From positions 806,001-870,000 of the forward strand of contig JAHLKI010000010.1 in assembly GCA_025602905.1 (NCBI GenBank): a stretch of DNA of 64,000 nucleotides, read 5' to 3'. The translations under genes were made by a program, and so were the position numbers. Position 1 is the stretch's first letter; every line of letters begins with the position of its first letter. Origin of the DNA: Phlyctochytrium arcticum. Its lineage: Eukaryota; Chytridiomycota; Chytridiomycetes; Chytridiales; Chytridiaceae. Positions 31,446 to 43,500 of the stretch are shown here, piece by piece. The notes below the pieces were generated by a model. That model was not told the DNA's origin. It worked only from the letters and a program-made list of their open reading frames with translations, and ran no database searches.

Positions 31446-32975
31446 ATGTCTGCCGGAGGAGGTACTGAACGGAGCAGACAATGTTCAATGGCGATGCCGA
31501 CGAGAGTGAAGACGACTGACCTATATTCTTATTACAGGACCCAGCGAATGGTTGGAAACTGTGAAGAAATGTCAATATCTGCCAGAACCGGCCATCAAGA
31601 AGCTATGTGACATGGTGCGTTGCAATTTGCTTTATGCGTAGGCCCAGTCGACGAAATCCATCGATGTCGGTTGGAACAGTAGAGACCAGTGGAAGGCGTG
31701 TCTGGGTGGACGGAGCTGGCAGGAGGCGATTTGAAGCAAATCAAACAAGACTACATGTACTTACTCGTCAATTGCACCCTATCGTTTTCAGGTGAAGGAA
31801 CTGTTGATGGAAGAATCAAATATTCAACCTGTACATGCACCAGTTACTGTCTGCGGCGACATTCACGGACAATTTTATGACCTACTTGAGCTCTTCAGAG
31901 TTGGTGGCGAAATACCCAATACCAGTTACATCTTCATGGTACGTCTCTTACTCCCATACATGTTTGAAACTGGCCTAAATCCGGTCCCAAGGGCGATTTT
32001 GTGGATAGAGGATATTACAGTCTTGAAACTTTTACATTACTGATTGCACTGAAAGCAAGGTATGTCATTATTCTTCACTTTTGTGGATTTGAGTCTCGAT
32101 AACTTACATGCATATAAAGATACCCAGATAAAATAACGCTCCTGCGTGGAAACCACGAAAGTCGACAAATTACTCAAGTTTACGGTTTTTATGGTGAGCT
32201 AAACTCTGCGCAAATGATGTATTGTCAGTTGCTGATGTCTCCACTCCTAGATGAGTGCCAAACAAAGTACGGAAATGCCAATGTCTGGAAGTATTGTTGC
32301 TCGGTGTTTGATTATTTGACTTTGGCTGCGGTAGGTGTCAATGGAACCTAAGCGTGCCTACAACCGATGTTTATACATGATTTCCCCCAGATTGTGGACG
32401 GAAGAGTTCTGTGTGTTCACGGAGGACTTTCACCAGATGTTCGGACTTTGGATCAGATCCGGACAATACAGCGCTGTCAGGAAATCCCACATGAGGGCGC
32501 GTTTTGTGGTACTGTCGATGTCGCCGTTAGGGTCTATTTGCTCAATCTAAATTTCCTTTCAGATCTGATGTGGTCGGATCCTGAAGACATTGATACATGG
32601 GCAGTGAGTCCACGAGGTGCCGGGTGGCTATTTGGAAGTAAAGTCACGTCAGAGGTACGTAATGCTGCTATTAGCTTAAGATATATATTGTTCAAGGCCG
32701 CTGATCGATTACAGTTCAACCATGTGAACAACCTCATCCTCATTGCCCGCGCGCACCAGCTTGTGCAGGAGGGCTACAAGTACATGTTCAAAGATGAAAA
32801 TCTGGTCACTGTATGGTCCGCACCCAATTACTGCTACCGCTGTGGCAACGTTGCCTCGATCATGGCGGTTGACGAAAATCTCGACATCACCGAAAATTCT
32901 TTCAAAATATTCAACGCCGTACCGGATACGGATCGAGTTGTCCCACCCAGGCAATCCACGCCATACTTCCTCTGA
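31446..32975 (+). CDS. SIT4: PP6/Sit4-type serine/threonine protein phosphatase catalytic subunit
   Basis: Nine exons (31446-31461, 31538-31614, 31792-31938, 31992-32059, 32120-32193, 32251-32330, 32391-32508, 32563-32654, 32715-32975) join in phase to 310 residues. All PPP-family metal-binding motifs are present: GDIHG, GDFVDRG and RGNHE, plus HGGLSP and the late His in IARAHQ. The N-terminus ([13 protein letters not shown]) and the C-terminus ([13 protein letters not shown]) match PP6/Sit4/Ppe1 better than PP2A or PP4. The family acts with SAPS-domain subunits in G1/S progression, nutrient signalling and ER-Golgi traffic. Exon 1 is only 16 nt (MSAGG). Nine exons in 1.5 kb make this the most finely divided gene in the window. 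Confidence 0.95.
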
Positions 32976-33740
32976 AAGTGCTCTCAAAGCTTATCCGATC
33001 AACTCCCACCCCCCTTCCCTTCCCGACGCTTCGCTTCACTATTTGACATCTTCTTGAATAATTGCCGGTAAAAGCAAGCGTACTTTTTTTTCTTATGTCA
33101 CCGGCAATCCCCACCTTTTGTGCCGGATGTGTAAAAATGTATAGGCCTCAACTACAACCTACTCGGCAGCGAGAAAGTTGACTTTTCAACCACTTTGTAG
33201 AGAAGGAAGCATACCCTTGTATAATAGTTTCCTTCATGTTTTAAGAGGATTTTGGATGTAATACTTGGAAGTGTCCATTGGTGTTAGAGCGCCCAGTGTT
33301 CCCAGTTGATTGGGACGGGTGGCAATCGACGGCAGGCATCTCTAGCGAGGATTAGGCAGTCGTAAATAATTATGGTTTGGAATCTTCGTTGGGGGTTGTT
33401 CAGAATTCATGATAGATAATAGTCGGAGGATGACGAGGCGTGGGACTTTTGATTTCAACAAAACTCGGGGTTCAAAGTAAAGTTCCCCAGTTGCAGATGT
33501 ACAGGACTACTCGCTTAGCTGGCCAAGGATGGAACAAATAAAGACATTCTTTGCATCAAACGTAGCCTTATTCTTATTTTTAAAATGAAATCTCCGAGAA
33601 TTCCACGCAGAGAACGGAAAGATAAGCTTACGGTACCTGAAAAGCATTGGGATTTCTGCAGGGTCGCGAGTCGTTGAGGGCTTGTACAGGCAGCCATTCA
33701 CACGCGAATGAGAGCTTGATTCGGGATTCCCTTTTTGAAT
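32976..33740. other. Intergenic region, no gene recognised
   Basis: AT-rich flanking DNA between the phosphatase stop and the coiled-coil gene. Short ORFs at 33507-33701 (minus) look like chance. Confidence 0.5.
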
Positions 33741-36700
33741 ATGTCATTCAGTTGGTCAGCTGTGGATGAACGGGAGAAAAACAAAAACAAATACGAGAAA
33801 GAAAAGCAACTCAAGGATTTCTTACGAGCTCAACAGGAGGAGGTCAAAGATCGGTGCGTAAAAAACCTTTGTAATCAAGGAAACTGTGGGAATTTGTAAC
33901 GCTTTGCCCATACAGAAAAATCAAGCAAAAGCGCGATGAGGTGGAGGAGTTCCAGAAATTGCTGGGGATGCCCATACGGGTACGAAGACGTCCAAATTAG
34001 CGGCATTATGAAGTTACAGACGATCTTATTGTGTCATAGGTCCCTGGGAGTAATGCGAGCCGCGCAACAAATGCATACAAGGTGGAATCACAACCTGACC
34101 CCGCATACATAGCGCCAGCAGCGTCCGGTCGAAGTCCTTTACATATACCGCCAGCTACCCGAGCCGAAACTCGTCCTGATTACTCACAGCTTGTTCCCCT
34201 GCCTCCATTGCCATCAACGAGTTCCTCAAATAATTCCTATACACCATCCATACCATTCCACTCCGTAGGTGCAAACTCATATGATTCCAATAGAGCTGCA
34301 GATTTGGAGTCTCAGTTGTCACATGAAAGACGTTTGCGAACTCAGCTTGAGAATGAGCTACATAGTGGAAAGTCTGTGCTGGCAGCCGTGTCCGCGAAAG
34401 TGGACAACCTATCAGCTGCATTGACTGCGTCGCAGGCTGCGTTACATAGTGTCTCTCGTCAAGCCGCAGACGCAGATCGGCGCTCCCGTGAGTTGGAATC
34501 GGCCATTCGCTCATTGGACCATGCAAGCACATCCAACACGCGGCAGATGTCATCTGAGCTCGTAACTCGCCAGAAACGGTTCGAGGAGAATAATAGGGAA
34601 GAAGAGGCTACCCGCTTTCGTGCACTGACTGAAGAACTTGCACGATTACGATACCAAGTCGAGGGGCTCCAGATGCAGACTGCTGAGAGCGGCCAGGACT
34701 TTCGCGCTAAAACGGAAGACTTGCATCATGATTCACGTATCGGCGTGGATGCCATGCGGATTGCCCGTGCGCACGATAGCGCCATCAGCGCGCTGCATTC
34801 CGCGGTCGAAACTAATCTCTCGGCTATAGATCGACGCGTCGAAATGGGCATAGGCGACGTAAAGTTAAAGCTTGACCATGAAAGTCGTGCACGCGACAAG
34901 GACATACGCGATTTACACAGCGAACTTTCAAAACTGATCCACAATCGTGACCGAGAGACCACTGACCGATTGGACAACTTGCGAATAAGTCTGACCCAGC
35001 TATTGGATGCGGAGCGCAGCGAGCGTGAGAAAGGCTCCGCGAATATTTTGGAACACATACAGGCGGTTGAGCGAGCTCGTGTACAAGAGAGCGATGACCT
35101 TCGAAACCAAATTCAGCGAGCAGATTCTGCCATTGGCGAAGAGCGTCAATCACGCATGGCCGCAGAGGGTGCAGCACGCGTGCATTGTCAAGAACTTATA
35201 AGTGACATGCAGCTGAGCTTCGCGAAACGCATATCTGAAATACAGCTGATGCAAGATGATCTTAAGCACGGTATAGGGTCTGTAGCTAAAGGGCTACAAT
35301 CTTCAATTGTGCTTGCGGAAAAGACGGTGCAACAACGATCAGACTCCCTGGAGCAGGTTGTGCGTGCCGAAATCAAGCTCCGGATGGAAACCAGCCAAAG
35401 GCTGCAGGAGCACGTAGCAAAACTTGAAAGTAGTTTTGCCCTGGGGCAAAATAATATTCTTGACTTGTTGGCAAAACGCGACCAAGATTCGACCGCAGCA
35501 CACGTAGGGATCGAGTCAGAGTTCTCACATCTGATTGACCAACTCTCGCAAGCACAAGCACGGAACAGCGATGAGGTTGCCAGGGAGCTGAAAATGCTTC
35601 GCTCCCAGGTTAAAACTCTTGACGCTGGGATTCAAGCCGTTGGTGACGCCTTTGAGAGCAAACTTCGACAACATGAAGCTGGTAATGAAGACGCGGTGCA
35701 GGATTTGAGATCCTTACTGGACTCGGAGATGGATGCATTGCGCCTCACGCAAGATGATCGCGATCGTCGCCTTGCCAACTTCCAGGCTGCCTCCCAGGAC
35801 TGCGTGAAAGGAATCAACGAGAAGATTGACAGCAAAGTGATTCAATTCGACCAAACTTTGCAATCCTACAAGAAAGACATTAACGCCCGCGTCACGAAGT
35901 CATTTCTGGAAGCAAATATCACACGCCTTGATTCGGTTTTGGGCCAAATTGAGGAAGGCATGACAGCAATACAAGGCGAACTAAGTGATAAAGTAGCAAA
36001 ATCCGAGGTGAACAAGTTCCAGAGTCGAATGGAAGAGCTTCTGTCCCAGGCTATTCAAAATTTAGCGGATTCCGAACAAGTGTCAGCATCAAAGGGGTCA
36101 CTGGATGCGCTTGAAAAGAGATTAACTGATATTCTTATTGGAATACAGACACGCGAGGTCTCCATCATAGAGCACCTCTCAGAGCTTGAGACAGGTCTCA
36201 AAGGCCGCGTTACGCGCAGCGAGATCGACGAGGCTACGAAAAAGCTGTCTACCACCATGAAAGCACAATTGAAGGAGCATATGGCCACCAAGCGCGAGTT
36301 GAATGACTTGGATGAACGTCTCCAGAAACTTTCAAAGGACGTGATCGAGGAATTGCAGGGTGCTCAAGATGTCATTCAAAGCAATGACCAGGAAACCCGA
36401 AATGTCATTGACAAGGTCGTGGCACAGACGTTCGCCAAAGGCCAAATCGAACTTGATAACATTCGAGACCGTCTAGGTCAATATGATTCCCAAATTGAGC
36501 TTATAAGGGCCGATCTTGGTGCAGCTGGCGCGTCAGTGACCCGACAGTTTGCGCGACACGTTGAGCGTGAGGAAGAGCGATCATCTAAGCAAAATGTTGA
36601 AATACAACAACTCCGCCAGTCCTTCGAGGATCGCTTTCATCAATTGGATGAACGTCTAGAGGACTTTTATAATCAGTCGGACCAGACGCAAGCAACGGAA

Positions 36701-38041
36701 GCAGCCATAAGAGAGAGCGAGCGGGAGGAGCTCCAGGCTCATATCGACCGACTGGTCCACCAGCTCAGTGAAATTCGGAATAACCTTGCCGCGCGTGTCG
36801 ACCAAGCTACGTATCAGAAGAATGATAGAGACTTGCGTAATGAGATCCGCGCCCTGAGCACTCACATGGAATCTGATTTCGTTACCGCGGAGCGATTACG
36901 GGCTCGATTACTCGACGCAGAGCATCTTGTTAAGGAGCGGCATAAGGAGCTACGTACTCTTCAGGAACGGACCCTTGTTGAACAGATGCAGGTTATGCGC
37001 CAATGGCGGGATACCACCTGTCACCGCCTGGATAGTCTGGAAGTGCGCTTGACCTCTTTAGCGGGAAAAGACCATGAGCGTTCCGACGGCGCGCAGCATA
37101 GCTATGAAAATAACGCTCGCGATGTGGATCGAAAATTGCAGAATGAGACAACTAGACTGCGCACAGAAATGGCTAACATAGAGATGGGCCTTTATAATGC
37201 CTTGAGAGCCCAAATAGAGCGCGTTGATCAAGAGATATCCCAGAAACGCGGCAATACTCCGGGAGAGAGTCATTTGCAGCATGGGCAAGCCTCGACAGGA
37301 AAGAGAGGACCGAATGATATGCCAGATACTAGAGATCATCAGGCGTTGCGAACAACAGCAATTCCTATGAATTCTTCTCAAAGGCCGGATACTGAGAAGG
37401 GGGCGCTTGTTCCAGGGACCTTCTATAAGCCTCCACACCTTGCTCTGACACCGACAGCCACTTCATTATTCGAACCTCCACTCTCCTTGGATCCCAAGAG
37501 CAGCGCGGCATCAAGAGAAAAGACCCTTTCCCCACCGGCTTCAACCGTGGTTGAAGATACCCTCCGGCATACACAACATGCGACGCCGACCACCAATACG
37601 AGTATAAAAGGTCCATCAGCAGAATTGGCCACGGAGACAAATATCCCACAGCGACCATTCCAAGTCCCGAGCGACGAAGTCCTCCCCTCTTTTCCGGAAA
37701 GTGCGGTCGGACTAGACAAAATGCGACATTCTCTTGCGAGTGCCGAAGTAGCAAGTGCGTCCACTAGCATGTCAGATTTATTGTCAAACCACCCAGCACC
37801 TGCCGGAAACAAACATCAAGCAACCCACAAAATCAAAACTATGGAGCATCCGACCACTGTGAATCAGAACACCGCTAGTAGTGACGTTCCTCATACTTCA
37901 GCTGAAAAGACATCGGAACTGGAGCGATTGGCGGATTTAGCCTCGTCGAGCCATCAGTTGCTTCGTGGAGACAGCTTTGTACAGATACCTTCTTCCAAGA
38001 CCGGAGAGGAGGCCTCGCGATCAAAGAAGCCCAGCAGTTAG
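33741..38041 (+). CDS. Long coiled-coil protein, possibly flagellar or basal-body
   Basis: Three exons (33741-33853, 33916-33979, 34040-38041) give 1392 residues. The N-terminus (MSFSWSAVDEREKNK) starts a charged helix; exon 2 adds QKRDEVEEFQKLLGMP. A Pro/Ser-rich linker (about 60-125) follows. Residues about 125-1100 form near-continuous heptad-like coiled coil, rich in Glu, Arg, Gln and Leu, with recurring LDERL/LD.R segments. The last 280 residues are Ser/Thr/Pro-rich and disordered. I do not recognise a named family. Coiled-coil proteins of this size and layout are typical of cilia, basal bodies and centrosomes in flagellated fungi and animals, so a structural role there is a reasonable guess; cell-cortex or vesicle-tether proteins are alternatives. 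Confidence 0.8.
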
Positions 38042-38162
38042 TCCGCATCCCGTGTTTTTTTATGTATTCACCTTGTTACTGCTTCTGTTTATACGAATCA
38101 CTGCCCAATTCTGCTGGACAGAATTGGGCAAAAAGTGGAAAGTTCCCAAAGTTGAAAGTTCA

Positions 38163-39978
38163 ATGAATTCCCCGTGACTTGATTTTGGTTGTGTCATCAA
38201 AACTCCTCAATCTTGAACGTCCATCGCAAGAAACAACAACGACAAGTTGCGCCGACAACACCAACATTGGCTAGTTTGGGGATTGCCAAGCATCTCAGAG
38301 TTCCCACGTCTCTCAAGGTTATCGACATTCTGAGCGATTTTCGGGCTTTCCACACTGGTCATCTTTCTGTGCGCGTCTTTTTGGCCCTTCCGTGAGCAGA
38401 CGTGCCTTCTTTCTTTTGCACTACTGGCTCTTTCGATCAGGGTAGGAACCAATCAATCGGACTTTATTCGGTTTAATCAGCTGACTTACAAATCAAATTA
38501 GATCTGAAGCGGCGATTCGCTGGCGGTCTCAAGTCGTCGATAAAGCAGGTGGGGGGGTTGGCGTCTATCAATGGAGCATGAGGTTGAGGTGGCCGCCAAA
38601 GTCCCAGAATGGGACCGTAGGGCCAGTGTGACTGATTCGGTGCTCGGTGTGGCCGCCAACGTCCCAGAATGGGACCGTAGGGCCAGTGTGACTGATTCGG
38701 CGCTCGGTGTGGAGGTTGAGATGACAAGAATTGGTGGGCAGTACTCGGGATAGACGGCACACAGATGTAGCTCATTGATTTTCTAGATTTTCTTTCGGAG
38801 CTCCCTTATGAATTGGCTATACATGTGGTGCAAGCTGTTCAAGATCTGTCCACTATCCGGAAAATGTCTCTAACGTCTAAACGATGGCTCAAATTGACCA
38901 AGGAACCTCGGGTTTGGAAGTCCTTGTTCATACATGACTGGGCCATTCATATGAAAGCCAAAACTTGGGACAGGCTAGGCCGGATGGCGCGTCGGGACTG
39001 GAGAGAGTTGTACCAAAACCGATGGAATTTAGAGTCCAATTGGAACAATGGACAAGTTTCAGCAGCTTATATGACCGATCATGAGGACTCAGTTTACTGT
39101 GTGCAGCTGGATCGTTTTCAAGTCATCTCCGGCTCGCGAGACCGGACGATTCGATTTTGGGACTTGAACACGCGGTCTTGCGTAAAGGTTCTCAGAGGTC
39201 ACGATGGCTCAGTTCTATGTTTGCAAGCGAATAACAAATATATTGTCACCGGTTCCTCCGATCACACCATAATCATTTGGGACGCAAACACTCTATCAAT
39301 GCTGCGCAAGCTGATTGGGCACAACGCGCAAGTTTTGGACATTCGGTTCAACGATGATGTTGTTGTGAGTTGTTCAAAAGACTGCACGATAAAGGTCTGG
39401 AATTTAAGGAGTGGAGGCCTCATTCGGACGCTTCAAGGGCACCTTGCCGCCGTAAACGCCATTCATATGCACGGTAATCTGGTTGCCTCCGCTTCCGGTG
39501 ACTGTACCCTCAAATTATGGGACATCACCACAGGGGCTTGCATTAGAGACTTTACTGGTCATGTAAGAGGTCTTGCTTGTGTTCAGTTTGATGGAGAGTA
39601 TTTGGTCAGTGGTTCAAATGATCATACCATTCGAATTTGGAACGCTAAGACGGGAGAATGTGTGCGAACATTGACCGGGCATGAGGAACTGGTGCGGACA
39701 CTTTGTTTCAATCGTAAGCGGATAGTGTCTGGATCCTATGATCAGACCATCAAAGTGTGGGACTTTGATACTGGTCAATTGTCTTTGACCCTCAAAGGAG
39801 CACACAACAGTTGGGTATTTCATGTTCAAATGGACGCAGCGAGGATCATTAGTGCCAGTCAGGTGTGTATTAATCGTAGTCATTATGCTCTTGGTTTAAT
39901 GCCGTCACTTTGTAGGACAAACAGATCGTCATTTGGGATTTTTCCCAAAATGTCAACCAGGTCGAAGAATTTATATAG
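38163..39978 (+). CDS. F-box/WD40 repeat protein (SCF ubiquitin ligase adaptor)
   Basis: Exons 38787-39862 and 39916-39978 are secure. Upstream exons 38502-38548, 38275-38391 and an 11-nt first exon 38163-38173 are predicted from matching phases, giving 437 residues. The F-box begins at about residue 59 (FLSELPYELAIHVVQAV, then SKRWLKL and VWKSLFI). Seven WD40 repeats follow, each with the GH...WD pattern, e.g. VISGSRDRTIRFWDL, ASASGDCTLKLWDI and SGSYDQTIKVWDF; the last repeat is completed by exon 5 (KQIVIWDF). This is the Fbw7/beta-TrCP/Met30/Pop1 architecture: F-box binds Skp1, propeller binds phosphorylated substrates. Which substrate is unknown. The third intron contains a 60-bp tandem duplication. 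The 5' end is the least certain part. Confidence 0.85.
38589..38708 (+). repeat. Two 60-bp tandem units within an intron
   Basis: Units 38589-38648 and 38649-38708 differ at only two positions (AAA/AAC and GGTG/GGCG contexts). Both start GTGGCCGCCAA and include CCAGAATGGGACCGTAGGG. They lie inside the predicted intron 38549-38786 of the F-box/WD40 gene. The period of 60 keeps an open frame on both strands. Confidence 0.92.
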
Positions 39979-40593
39979 CGGGCCGATCTTTAGGCTACTT
40001 TTGCCCTTCCCGTTTTACTTATACCAAAGCAGTTTTGTCGGTTTTTAATTGTATTTATTCACTTTACTTCGGCATCAGTGTCGTTAGACCCTAGATAGCT
40101 TCTTTCGTTTATTTAAATGACACGCCAAGAAAACCATCATGAACAATTGATCTGTCGGGCACTTTTAAGAATCCACTCGTCAGTTGTGTGAGAATGTAGG
40201 ACATTTTTCGGCAGCGGATAGTAAAGTAATGGGTAGTGTAGATTTCCTCATGAAGTATATATGTACATTTCGGTCATGTTTGTTCTGTCCATATTTGTCA
40301 CTGGGAGAATGAGAACGAAACATACGTCGGATGCAGCGTCGGATGAACGCTTTCTGAACGCGCTCCCACTATCGAGAAATTCACACATACATCTCATCTC
40401 TACTACATTATGGATGGTTGAAAATACACATTATTGCCCACAAAGTGAAGCCCTTTCCAACTTCCAATTTCGCATTGGGGGTTTAGGACGATTGAGCGTT
40501 TTCCGCTGTGGACTCGAGCTGATCATCAGTGGAAAGCTAAGAAAACGGACAACTTATTAGATATGATTGCAAACAATGACCACGATCGCGTTG
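39979..40593. other. Convergent intergenic region, no gene recognised
   Basis: This separates the 3' ends of the F-box/WD40 and NBAS genes. It holds one 99-codon open stretch (40261-40560, plus) without recognisable features. Confidence 0.5.
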
Positions 40594-43500
40594 TCAACTA
40601 ACAGTGAACAGCTCCGCAGAAATATCCAAATCCCAGAATCCTTCTGGAACCGAGGTAAGTGACTCATGAGAAGTAGATACCACAGGCATCCGGAGCAGCT
40701 GCTCAGTTGATGGGGAAAAATCGAGGTCCCAGCCCGTCTGATTTTCGAGATTGGTTGTCGATAAAGGTGGTGGAGGTGCTGAAGCAATTGTTGATGTAAT
40801 TGGTAAATCGAACTCCAGATCTCCAATGTCCCAACCGTCGGATGGCAAGATGAAACCGCTTTGTGGAAGACTGTCTTGGGATTTAGATGAAGGCAATTCG
40901 GCTGGGAATTGGGTGGCATCTGGTGCCCATTTGGGGATGGAATTTTGGGACGTTGATGCTGTCGCAGAGATGGTGTCATTGAGAGACTGATTGCTTGATA
41001 TATGTCCGCGGTCTGTCTCTTTGATGTACAAGTCTTCCGCGCTTCGATGTTCCACCTCATTTAGGTCCGCGTTTGAGTGCTGTGGGCCATGATCTATTGG
41101 CATTGCATAGGGTGGGCCACTGGCAGCAATGCGCTCCAGTGCCGCCATAGGTGAGTCAATTCCTTTCCGAAAGACATTGTCATAAGCAGGATCTGAAGAT
41201 TGACCCAGAATACAGCTAGTCACTTCCTCATAGAGCCGAGCCGTGTCGAAAAGATCCACGTCGCCGTAAAATTCGCACAAAATATGGCAAATCTTCTCAA
41301 TGAAGGCAAAATTAGCGCCTGCAATGATGGTGCGCATACATACAGCAGCGGCGGCCTTGGCGTCCTTCAGAAAGGCGGCTTCGAATTGCAGAACTCTCTC
41401 GGTGGGTATTCTATACCCGTGCTCGTCTTCAATATTACTTAGCCGTAAAACATGCTGTGTGTGTCTCCGAATCGTAAACAGCTCCTGCCGCGGAGCATTA
41501 GAGGCAAGCTCTTGAGCTTCCACCAGTTCGCACCCGTACTCAGCAAAATCATTCCTGTAACTGATGGGGATGCCCATGGCGGTTTCTTCAATTGTCAGCT
41601 GTCTTACAAGGACCAACAGATCGGGAGCTGTGAGATGAGAGAGAATGCCTTTTATTCCCGACAGAGTCCTGTCCAGTGAGCGCTCGTCCATATACTCCCA
41701 AGAAACGTCGGAGATATGCTCGAGTGCCACTTGGAAATACAGTCTTGATAGAACAGTGTGCGAATCATAGGGACGTGATTGGTGTATCCTTTGCCGGTCC
41801 GAAACATCCAGGCTCTCCAGTAGAAGGATTTCAGGAAGTACTGCTTTCAAGTCATGTAGCTCGCCTTCGGATTTGAATTTGGCTAATGACTCAACAACTT
41901 CCTCTAATCTGTCCGACCTCGCTATGATGTCCAGCTTGAGATTGGCAAGGGCAGGAAGCCCCCTTAGCCGATTCAGCAGGTTGAGACGGTCTCTTACGCG
42001 TTCCGCCAAAACACGTTGCGCAGTACTTTGATTCCCTGCGTTCTCGAGGCAGGCAGAAAAGATTTCAAGAAATTGAACTTGCGACTCGTGCGGCCGCAAA
42101 CCTACAGCATCAAGCATATTCTGAAGCGGGGGAATGAGGTCATCAGAATAATTTTTTAAAAAGTCTTCGTGTCCTGCAAGTTGGATTTTCAATGTTTCAG
42201 GTTGCACTTTTTCTGCAGACAGAAGCCACGGGACACGAGCAAGCAGAACATCTGAATGAGGTATTCCAAATTCTGTCGCGAGTGTCATTGCCCGGCTCAA
42301 TTGAGACTTGTCGAAAGTGCAAGCCATTTGTGTAATCGCTCTAAAACGATATTCAGGATCGGTCTGGAACATGTGTGCTATAATTCCATCTCGCTCATAT
42401 AAAGACCGGACCGTCTCCTCTTGCCTTCGACTCGCCGTCAGCCTATGGTAATGCTGTGCCGCTTGTACTGCTTGCGCAGCTTCTGCCTTTCCATTGGTGT
42501 CGGCCGGGATAGCGGCCACAATGCTTGCGATGACAGGTAGATTAGCGAGGACAGCCACGGGAGAGCATTTTGCTAGCGCCAAAATCCGCGTTGGCTCCGT
42601 TTGGAACACGTAAAACAATGCTTTGAGCGCGAATAGAAGGCATATGATATTTTCATTTGCCGGCGATCTGGCAAGGTCCTCCACATAACTCATAACACTA
42701 GAATCATCATCCACGTGCATCAAATAGTGGAAACTCTGACAGGTGTTGTGCCTCCAGGAATCTCTTGCCAGGTCGATCAAATCGTTGTCGTTCACAGACA
42801 CCAGGCGATCAGCTGTTCCCCGCTCAATCCCCAAGCAGTTCGTCACCTGTTTAAGATGCATGGCAACTTCTAATGCGCGATTGCGCAATTCTGTTTGCTC
42901 ATCGTCGTCTGTCTGCGTACGCGGATCAGTGCTCAGAACTGATTCAACCGACTGATGAAAGATTGGTAGCGTCAGCTTTCCTAATGCTTGCTCAGGGTCA
43001 GCCTTGAGGCCGCTAACAATGGCTGCATGTTGTCGGTGTAATGCTATTATCGATTTATCAAAATCTCCGGTCGTTTCTTGAAGTAGCTCTGAATGAGAAG
43101 TACGCGTCATATCATGTCTTGCCTGAGTCGTGGGGTATTTGAGTATATTCGAAATCAGGCGTTCACACTCCAATGTTCGCCACAAAGAAAGGGTAGAAAG
43201 AACGGATTCGGGGGTGCCGTGCGACAAAGTGAACGCAACCAACTCCATTCGTTTTCCCAGATCAGGCCACTGCTTTGCGTTTCCTAATTTCAGACAGAGT
43301 TCGCACGTCATCCCCGTTATCGATGGATCTGAAGCTGCTTCGGCATCGAGCAGTAGCTCCTTGCAAATAGTGTATGCAGCTGGGTAGCATTCTTTCTCGA
43401 TGGCCATATCGGCTATCATGACTTGCACGCGCACCTTTGCGACATTATCGTAGCTTTCGCCCAACAGCTTTTTCGATAGGTCTACGATAGTCTGCGGCGA

